Positions 1 to 4,599 of a stretch of DNA of 5,698 nt are shown here, piece by piece. The notes under the pieces were generated by a model. That model ran no database searches. It was given only the letters and a program-made list of their open reading frames with translations, and had not been told where the DNA came from. Origin of the DNA: Clostridiales bacterium (GTDB lineage Bacteria > Bacillota > Clostridia > Oscillospirales > Oscillospiraceae); assembly GCA_021205375.1 (NCBI GenBank), contig JAJPXR010000237.1, forward strand, positions 1 to 5,698, given 5' to 3'. The translations under genes were made by a program, and so were the position numbers. The first letter of the stretch is position 1, and every line of letters starts with the position of its first letter.

Positions 1-4
1 GGAG

Positions 5-26
5 TTTTGTTGCGCAAGCAACAAAA
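5..26. repeat. 9-bp perfect hairpin with GCAA tetraloop
   Basis: TTTTGTTGC (5-13) pairs perfectly with GCAACAAAA (18-26) around the loop GCAA (14-17), a stable GNRA tetraloop if transcribed on the plus strand. No T-run follows on either strand. Confidence 0.75.
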
Positions 27-39
27 TAAATTGAAATCC

Positions 40-73
40 GTGCTTTTAGCCGGGCGTGTACCGGCAAAAGCAC
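40..73. repeat. 13-bp hairpin with a single bulged A
   Basis: GTGCTTTT (40-47) pairs with AAAAGCAC (66-73) and GCCGG (49-53) with CCGGC (61-65). A48 is bulged and the loop is the 7 bases 54-60. The stem is otherwise perfect, unlikely by chance in a random stretch of this size. Confidence 0.75.
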
Positions 74-80
74 ACAGGGA

Positions 81-121
81 GGCCCCAAACGTGCGAGCGC
101 AGCGAGTGCGCTGCCGGGGCC
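81..121. repeat. Two-tier GC-rich hairpin
   Basis: GGCCCC (81-86) pairs with GGGGCC (116-121). Inside it AGCGCA (96-101) pairs with TGCGCT (107-112) around a GCGAG loop. The two stems are separated by an asymmetric internal loop (87-95 against 113-115). Confidence 0.65.
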
Positions 122-124
122 GCA

Positions 125-157
125 TTTTCGACCAAAATCACGGATTTTGGTCGAAAA
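125..157. terminator. 15-bp perfect hairpin next to the hisB stop; possible transcript end
   Basis: Bases 125-139 and 143-157 are perfect complements over 15 bp around a 3-base loop (ACG, 140-142). The hairpin begins 1 base past the hisB stop codon (159-161, minus strand), where a terminator or a 3'-protecting stem would be expected. However, on the minus strand the sequence after the stem is TGCGGCC, not a T-run; only the AAAA/TTTT base of the stem resembles a bidirectional terminator. I therefore call it a structured 3' end with uncertain termination activity. Confidence 0.45.
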
Positions 158-158
158 A

Positions 159-746
159 TCAAAGACTGCCCTTGGTGGACAGCACATCCTGGATACGCTC
201 GTCGTACTGGGTGGCCTGGTCCAGCGCCTTGGCAAAGGCTTTGAACATGGCCTCCATGATGTGGTGGTCGTTTTCGCCGTACAGCACCTTGATGTGCAGG
301 TTCATAGCGGCGGAGTAGCTGACGGCGTAGAAAAACTCCTTGGCCATCTGGGTGTCCATGCCCCCCACGCTCTGGTTGGTGAAACCCCCGTCAAAGACCA
401 GATAGGGCCGCCCACTCAGGTCCACCGCGCATAGGACCAGTGCCTCGTCCATGGGTAGGAGACAGCTCCCGTAGCGGCGGATGCCCTTTTTGTCTCCCGC
501 CGCCTGGCGAATGGCGGTGCCCAGCACAATGCCGGTGTCCTCGATGGAGTGGTGGCAGTCCACCCAGGTGTCGCCGTCGCAGTCCACCGCCAGGTCAAAC
601 AGGCCGTGGCGGGCGAAGCCGTCTAGCATATGGTCAAAAAATCCGATTTTGGTGTGAAGGTCGCTCTTGCCTGTGCCGTCCAGGTTCAGGGTCACGCTGA
701 TTTTGGTCTCTTTGGTGTTGCGTTCCACCGTTGCGGTTCGTTCCAT
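159..746 (-). CDS. hisB: Imidazoleglycerol-phosphate dehydratase
   Basis: This cytoplasmic enzyme removes water from D-erythro-imidazole-glycerol phosphate to give imidazole-acetol phosphate in histidine biosynthesis. The 195-residue product has the usual length of the stand-alone bacterial form (no N-terminal phosphatase domain). Family hallmarks are intact: FFDHMLDGFARHG at 36-48, the first metal-binding motif DCHHSIED at 63-70, the second GENDHHIMEAM at 157-167, and the typical C-terminus ending STKGSL. These His and Glu residues bind the catalytic Mn ions in the family. The ATG start is supported by an AGGAGG ribosome-binding site at 756-761, 9 bases upstream. The gene follows the SEDS gene by 25 bp and is probably co-transcribed with it. 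No other his gene is in the window, so it sits apart from, or at the edge of, any his operon. The stop is followed at once by a 15-bp hairpin. Confidence 0.97.
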   Translation of the reverse strand: MERTATVERNTKETKISVTLNLDGTGKSDLHTKIGFFDHMLDGFARHGLFDLAVDCDGDTWVDCHHSIEDTGIVLGTAIRQAAGDKKGIRRYGSCLLPMDEALVLCAVDLSGRPYLVFDGGFTNQSVGGMDTQMAKEFFYAVSYSAAMNLHIKVLYGENDHHIMEAMFKAFAKALDQATQYDERIQDVLSTKGSL

Positions 747-771
747 GAAAATTGTCCTCCTGTTCGGTTAA

Positions 772-1989
772 TTACCTGCCTCCCGGCACAAACAGCACAC
801 TCTTCCGCGCCGTTCCGCTGGTCGGTTCCGGTGTGGCGGTGTTCTTGAGCCAGTCCGGTTTGTTGCGGTGCTTGACCCCGGAGACCAGGCCCATAATGAC
901 GTAGTTGGTGATGATGGAGGTGCCGCCCAAACTGAAGAAAGGCAGCGTCAGGCCGATGGTTGGCAGGATATAGAGGCACATACCGATGTTGATGCCCACC
1001 TGAGCGATGAACATGCCGGCGAAGCCGAAGCACATCAGAGAGGAGACGGTGTCCGGCGCGGTGACGCCCACGTAAATGCACCGGAGGATAATAGCCGTCA
1101 GAATACCGATGACCAGCAGCGCCCCCAGCAGCCCCCACTCCTCGCAGCAGGAGGAGAAGATGAAGTCGTTGAACCGCTGGGATAGCTTGTTGTTGATGGT
1201 GGACTGGGTCATAGCCCCTTGCATATAGCCCTGACCAGTGAGACCGCCGGAGCGGATGGCCAGCAGAGAGCGGCTCTGTTGGAAGCCTATGCCCAGGGGG
1301 TCATAATCGTGGTCCAGACAGCAGAGGATACGCTTTTTCAGGTAGTTTGTCTCCGGCAGGTAGTTCCACAGGCGATATCCGCCGTAGCCGATGACGGCGA
1401 AGCCCGCCGCGAACCACAGGGGATGCAGTCCCCCCACCCACAGCATGACAGCGAAAATCGCCACGTAAATCAGGCAGGTGCCCGCGTCGCTGGAGATGAC
1501 GTAAATCAGCCCCACAAAGTACAGCAGCGCCGCGCAGAACAGCATCACGGAGACGATGTTGTTCATCCGCTTCTTTTCCTTGATATACGAAATCAGTTGC
1601 GCGAAGAGGATGGTAAAGACGATTTTGTCCATCTCGGCGGGCTGGAGGGTGAAGGGGATCAGCGGCAGGGAGATCCAAGCCCGGTTGCCCATGTCGTCGC
1701 CGGTGCCCAGGGGGATGAGCAGCAGCAGGAAGATGGTTGCCCCTGCCAGCAGCCACTTCCACTTGCTGCAAATCATTTCCAAATCCAACTGACTGACCAC
1801 AAAGTAGAGGACAATGCCAATGCACATGGCAATGGCCTGTTTTGCGGCGGAGGAATGGAGGCTGGCCCTGTAGCGGGTCGCGGAGTAGATGAGTACGATG
1901 CCAAATAAATTGGCGGCGACACAGAGGGAGAGAAGAATATGATCGGCCTGTTTCAGAGCGTCCAGCACCAAATCACGGAGGGCAGACAT
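772..1989 (-). CDS. FtsW/RodA/SpoVE-family (SEDS) peptidoglycan glycosyltransferase, divergent
   Basis: SEDS proteins are integral membrane enzymes that polymerise lipid II into glycan strands during elongation, division or sporulation, usually paired with a class B PBP. The 405-residue product has about ten hydrophobic segments and no signal peptide. Recognisable motifs in order are GNRAWISL (101-108), LQPAEMDK (115-122), SSDAGT (166-171), SGGLTGQGYMQG (247-258), NDFIFSSCCEEWGLLG (274-289) and NIGMCLYILPTIGLTLP (334-350) followed by FFSLGG (351-356). Asp275 corresponds to the conserved, catalytically essential Asp of the usual HTDFIF motif. The residues before it (LSQRF) depart from the common LPE.H, and FSLGG replaces the usual ISYGG. 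Features are mixed between FtsW and RodA, so no symbol is given. The ATG start has GAGGTG just upstream and a strong promoter at 2024-2052. hisB follows after 25 bp; no PBP gene is adjacent. Confidence 0.9.
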   Translation of the reverse strand: MSALRDLVLDALKQADHILLSLCVAANLFGIVLIYSATRYRASLHSSAAKQAIAMCIGIVLYFVVSQLDLEMICSKWKWLLAGATIFLLLLIPLGTGDDMGNRAWISLPLIPFTLQPAEMDKIVFTILFAQLISYIKEKKRMNNIVSVMLFCAALLYFVGLIYVISSDAGTCLIYVAIFAVMLWVGGLHPLWFAAGFAVIGYGGYRLWNYLPETNYLKKRILCCLDHDYDPLGIGFQQSRSLLAIRSGGLTGQGYMQGAMTQSTINNKLSQRFNDFIFSSCCEEWGLLGALLVIGILTAIILRCIYVGVTAPDTVSSLMCFGFAGMFIAQVGINIGMCLYILPTIGLTLPFFSLGGTSIITNYVIMGLVSGVKHRNKPDWLKNTATPEPTSGTARKSVLFVPGGR

Positions 1990-2023
1990 GACGCCACCTC
2001 GTTTTCTTTTGAGATTGGTTCAC

Positions 2024-2052
2024 ATTCTACCACAGAACGGGGATTCTGTAAA
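2024..2052 (-). promoter_or_regulatory. Sigma-A-type promoter for the SEDS-hisB unit
   Basis: Read on the minus strand, TTTACA (2047-2052; 5 of 6 match to TTGACA) is followed after exactly 17 bp by TAGAAT (2024-2029; 5 of 6 match to TATAAT). The -10 is preceded by TGG, giving the extended TGn motif. A start site near 2017 would leave a leader of about 28 bases before the ATG at 1989. Confidence 0.75.
2032..2049. promoter_or_regulatory. Palindrome in the SEDS promoter spacer; candidate operator
   Basis: ACAGAA (2032-2037) and TTCTGT (2044-2049) are perfect inverted repeats separated by 6 bases. The site spans most of the spacer and touches the -35 of the minus-strand promoter, a position where a bound dimeric repressor would block polymerase. 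It does not match a regulator I know; it could be chance. Confidence 0.3.
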
Positions 2053-2082
2053 GACGAGGCCGCGCAATTTGCCTCATTTGCT

Positions 2083-2101
2083 CCTCCATGCCCATTGGAG
2101 G
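2083..2101. promoter_or_regulatory. Short inverted repeat abutting the importer promoter
   Basis: CCTCCA (2083-2088) pairs with TGGAGG (2096-2101) around a 7-base spacer, ending directly before the -35 hexamer of the plus-strand promoter. It could be an upstream operator for the transporter genes. The evidence is symmetry and position only. Confidence 0.25.
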
Positions 2102-2130
2102 TGGAAACTGCCCGGCAAATGTGCTACAAT
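2102..2130 (+). promoter_or_regulatory. Sigma-A-type promoter for the ABC importer genes
   Basis: TGGAAA (2102-2107; 4 of 6 match to TTGACA) precedes TACAAT (2125-2130; 5 of 6 match to TATAAT) with a 17-bp spacer. The -10 is extended by TGC. A start near 2137 gives a leader of about 30 bases before the ATG at 2167, containing the purine-rich ribosome-binding region. Confidence 0.7.
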
Positions 2131-2166
2131 GACGGAAACGACTGAAAAAGAGGGGAGAGGGAACGC

Positions 2167-3246
2167 ATGAACCGACGCAATGTCCGCACCGCCGCCGTGA
2201 CCGCGCTGCTGGCCGCGCTGTTGGCGGCGGGGCTGATTTTAAACGTGAACACCGGCGCGGTGGACATCCCGACGGGGGAGATTTTCGCCCTGCTGGGCAA
2301 GGGCCTGCGGCTGCGGCTGCTGGCGTTGCTGGAGCCTGACCGGTACGGTGAGGCGCTGACGGCGTTCCTGACCGGTTCAACGGAGGCTCGGGTGCTGTTT
2401 TCCATCCGCCTGCCCCGGCTGCTGCTGGCGGCGGTGCTGGGGGGCGCGCTGGCGGTGTCCGGTTTGCTGCTCCAGTCCTTTTTCCGCAACCCCATCGCGG
2501 GGCCGTTTGTGCTGGGCATTTCTTCCGGCGCGAAAATGCTGGTGAGCGTCACCATGATCTTCCTGCTGAAAGACATCGCCACCATGAACTCCGGCGTGAT
2601 GGTGCTGGCGGCCTTCGCCGGGTCGCTGCTGGTAACGGGGGTGGTGCTGCTCTTCGCCCAGCGGGTGCGCAATATGTCCATGCTGCTGGTCATCGGCATT
2701 ATGGTCAGCTACCTCTGCGGCGCGGTGACGGACTTTTGCGTCACCTTCGCTGACGAGCACAACGTCGCCAACCTGACCAGTTGGTCCATGGGCAGCTTTT
2801 CCGGGGCAAGCTGGAACGCCGTGGGGGTGTCCGCGGCTATTTGCCTGCCCTGCCTGGCTCTGGCGTGGCTGCTGGCAAAGCCCATCGGGGCCTATGCCCT
2901 GGGGGAGGGCTACGCCCAGAGCCTGGGCATCCACGTCCGGGCCTTCCGGGTGTGCCTGATTTTGCTGTCCAGCCTGCTGTCCGCCTGCGTCACCGCCTTC
3001 GCCGGGCCCATCTCCTTTGTGGGCATCGCAATCCCCCACATCACCAAAAGCCTGCTGAACACCTCCCGCCCGGCGGTTGTCATCCCCCTGTCCTTCCTGA
3101 CCGGAGCGGTGTGCTGCGTCTACTGCGACCTGCTGGCCCGCACCGCTTTCGCGCCTACGGAGCTGGCCATCAGCACCGTGACTTCGGTGTTCGGCGCGCC
3201 GGTGGTGATCTACATGATGGTAAAACGGAGGGGGCGGGAGCAATGA
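2167..3246 (+). CDS. FecCD/BtuC-family ABC importer permease
   Basis: This is the membrane subunit of a type II ABC importer, a family that moves ferric siderophores, heme or corrinoids across the cytoplasmic membrane. The 359-residue length is normal. An N-terminal hydrophobic helix (about 8-26) is followed by the family hallmark RLPRLLLAAV at 81-90, then GLLLQSFFRNPIAGPFVLG at 99-117 and SSGA at 119-122. Near the C-terminus are AFAGPISFVGIAIPH (277-291), containing the ATPase-coupling segment, DLLAR (321-325), and APTELAISTVTSVFGAPVVIY (329-349, start and end of the last conserved block). The start codon follows the purine-rich ribosome-binding stretch AGGGGAGAGGG (2151-2161). It overlaps the next gene by ATGA, so the two are translationally coupled. 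No substrate-binding protein is next to it, and no riboswitch or Fur box hints at the substrate, so siderophore, heme or corrinoid all remain possible. Confidence 0.93.
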   Translation: MNRRNVRTAAVTALLAALLAAGLILNVNTGAVDIPTGEIFALLGKGLRLRLLALLEPDRYGEALTAFLTGSTEARVLFSIRLPRLLLAAVLGGALAVSGLLLQSFFRNPIAGPFVLGISSGAKMLVSVTMIFLLKDIATMNSGVMVLAAFAGSLLVTGVVLLFAQRVRNMSMLLVIGIMVSYLCGAVTDFCVTFADEHNVANLTSWSMGSFSGASWNAVGVSAAICLPCLALAWLLAKPIGAYALGEGYAQSLGIHVRAFRVCLILLSSLLSACVTAFAGPISFVGIAIPHITKSLLNTSRPAVVIPLSFLTGAVCCVYCDLLARTAFAPTELAISTVTSVFGAPVVIYMMVKRRGREQ

Positions 3247-4385
3247 GCTATTTTGAGACAGAAAACCTGGCCGTGGGCTATCGCGGGAATATCCTCATCC
3301 ACGGTATCAATATAACGCTGCAAAAGGGGCAAATTCTCACCCTCATCGGCCCCAACGGGGCGGGGAAGTCCACTATTTTGAAGTCCATCACCCGCCAACT
3401 GCGAACGATCAGCGGCAGCGTCTACGTCCAGGGGCGGGACGTTCATCGCTGGAGCGCCAGGGAGCTGGCAAGCCACTTGGCGGTGGTGCTGACTGACCGG
3501 GTGGACCCGGAGCTGATGACCTGCCGGGAGCTGGTGGCTCTGGGGAGATACCCCCACACCAACGCCGTGGGCAAGCTGACGGCGGAGGACCGCCGCAAGG
3601 TGGACGAGGCCCTGGCCCTGGTGGGAGGGGAAGAACTGGCGGAACAGGAGTTCTCCACCCTCAGCGACGGACAGAAACAGCGGATGCTGCTGGCGAGGGC
3701 CATCTGCCAGGACACCGAGGTCATCGTGCTGGACGAACCCACCGCCTACCTGGACATTCGCTATAAGGTGGAGCTGCTGGACGTGCTGCGCCGCCTGGCA
3801 AGGGAGAAGGGGACTACCATCCTGCTCTCCCTCCACGAAATCGACCTGGCCTATAAGGTCTCAGACCAGTTGGTGTGCGTCAAGGGGGACACCATCTCCC
3901 GGTACGGCCCGCCGGAGGAGGTGCTGGCGGGGGACGCCGCTCAGCGGCTCTACGACATGGAGCGGGGCAGTTACGACCCCCTCTTTGGCAGCGTGGAGCT
4001 GCCCTGCCCGGAGGGAAAGCCCCAGGTGTTCGTCATCGGCGGAGCCGGGTATGGCGTGCCCGTGTACCGCCGCCTCCAGCGGGAGCAGATCCCTTTCGCT
4101 GCGGGGATTGTGTTCGAAAACGACGTGGACACCCCCGTGGCCCGTGCGCTGGCGGCGGAGGTGTTCACTGCCCCGGCCTTTGAGCCGGTCTCCGATGAGG
4201 TTTTTGCCGCTGCCAGAGCCGTCCTGCTGCGCATTGGCGCAGTGCTGGACGCCGGGTGCCCCGTGGGGGCGTTCAACCGGTGCAATGGGCGGCTGCTGGA
4301 TGCGGCGCGAGAAGCCGAAATCCCGGTGTTTACAAACGTGGAACAATTAGCAATGTGCAATGAGCTGTTAGCCATTAGCTGTTAG
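3243..4385 (+). CDS. FecE/BtuD-type ABC importer ATPase with C-terminal extension
   Basis: This is the ATP-hydrolysing subunit paired with the upstream permease. The 380-residue product is well over the ~260 usual for the family. The nucleotide-binding domain (about 1-245) shows Walker A GPNGAGKST (36-44), signature LSDGQ (140-144), Walker B VIVLDE (160-165), D-loop YLD (169-171) and switch His198 in LSLHEID. The Q-loop position reads VVLTDR (82-86 region), with Thr84 where most relatives have Gln; I recall VLT-type Q-loops in a FecE-like subgroup, so this is probably a lineage trait. Residues ~258-366 form an extra alpha/beta domain beginning VFVIGGAGYG (262-271), of uncertain role. The last ~13 residues (368-380) and the stop lie inside an inverted-repeat element (4345-4601), so the native C-terminus was probably replaced. 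The start at 3243 is set by the ATGA overlap and GGGAG at 3236-3240; an open frame continues upstream but is permease DNA in another frame. Confidence 0.92.
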   Translation: MSYFETENLAVGYRGNILIHGINITLQKGQILTLIGPNGAGKSTILKSITRQLRTISGSVYVQGRDVHRWSARELASHLAVVLTDRVDPELMTCRELVALGRYPHTNAVGKLTAEDRRKVDEALALVGGEELAEQEFSTLSDGQKQRMLLARAICQDTEVIVLDEPTAYLDIRYKVELLDVLRRLAREKGTTILLSLHEIDLAYKVSDQLVCVKGDTISRYGPPEEVLAGDAAQRLYDMERGSYDPLFGSVELPCPEGKPQVFVIGGAGYGVPVYRRLQREQIPFAAGIVFENDVDTPVARALAAEVFTAPAFEPVSDEVFAAARAVLLRIGAVLDAGCPVGAFNRCNGRLLDAAREAEIPVFTNVEQLAMCNELLAISC

Positions 4386-4387
4386 CC
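4363..4387 (+). repeat. Tandem 11-bp direct repeat
   Basis: AGCTGTTAGCC occurs at 4363-4373 and again at 4377-4387, a 14-bp period with ATT between the copies. The second copy contains the stop codon (4383-4385) of the ATPase gene. It is part of the left end of the inverted-repeat element. Confidence 0.75.
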
Positions 4388-4459
4388 AGGATAATGTGGG
4401 CTGTTTCGTCTGCATTTTTGGTCGGCATGGCGCAGGTTTTCCGCGAAAATGGCCTTTTT

Positions 4460-4529
4460 GAAACCAATAGCCCCTCTTGCCGCCCCTGAAAGGGGAGGGG
4501 GACCATGCGAAGCATGGTGGAGGGGTTTC
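4460..4529. repeat. Cloverleaf-like three-way junction in the element
   Basis: An outer stem CCCCTC (4471-4476) with GAGGGG (4520-4525) encloses two hairpins. These are CCCCT-GAA-AGGGG (4483-4495) and ACCATGC-GAA-GCATGGT (4502-4518). GAAA (4460-4463) can also pair with TTTC (4526-4529), extending the outer stem beyond a bulge. Both inner hairpins have a GAA loop, which suggests a selected fold in DNA or RNA. It matches no RNA family I can name. Confidence 0.6.
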
Positions 4530-4599
4530 CAATGGCACAGTTGTAAAGAAAAACGGCTGCAAACCCGGCTATTGCAAATTGCTCATTGCACATTGCACA

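Larger units (their letters stand above)
1..158. repeat. Hairpin-rich non-coding region downstream of hisB
   Basis: No credible gene lies here; short open frames that cross it read through the hairpins and do not resemble proteins. The stretch holds four successive inverted repeats (5-26, 40-73, 81-121, 125-157), so about 110 of 158 bases can be paired within local hairpins. It starts at or before the left edge and ends immediately next to the hisB stop codon. None of the hairpins is followed by a good T-run on either strand, so the array does not look like ordinary intrinsic terminators. I interpret it as one or more copies of structured intergenic repeats, which may still end or stabilise the hisB transcript. 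Structure is seen directly; the repeat identity is inference. Confidence 0.7.
1990..2166. promoter_or_regulatory. Divergent intergenic promoter region
   Basis: This 177-bp region separates the minus-strand SEDS gene from the plus-strand importer genes. It holds one promoter per strand (2024-2052 minus, 2102-2130 plus), a 6-bp palindrome inside the minus-strand promoter, and a short hairpin overlapping the start of the plus-strand promoter. Predicted leaders are only about 30 bases on each side, leaving no room for a cobalamin or other riboswitch. I saw no Fur-like AT-rich inverted repeat. Confidence 0.7.

Noticed and set aside
1..158. CRISPR array
   Set aside because: The repeats are inverted pairs of different sequences, not a direct repeat with regular spacers.
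1219..1908. 229-codon open frame on the plus strand
   Set aside because: Antisense shadow of the SEDS gene; low-complexity Gln/Asp/His-rich product with no domain and no good ribosome-binding site.
1990..2166. Cobalamin riboswitch or Fur box ahead of the importer
   Set aside because: The leader after the predicted start site is about 30 bases, and neither the conserved B12-box core nor an AT-rich Fur-type inverted repeat is present.
2781..3242. Upstream in-frame extension of the ATPase gene
   Set aside because: This part is permease coding sequence in another frame. The ATPase domain begins at the ATG at 3243, which has a ribosome-binding site and the typical ATGA overlap.
2377..3243. 288-codon open frame on the minus strand
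   Set aside because: It lies entirely antisense to the permease gene, whose product matches FecCD motifs end to end. The antisense product is rich in His, Gln and Gly, as expected from reversed GC-rich codons, and resembles no protein.
4375..4593. 72-codon open frame on the minus strand in the convergent gap
   Set aside because: It is a translation of the inverted-repeat element, starts inside the right arm, and spans the hairpins. It looks like the spurious small proteins often predicted from such repeats.
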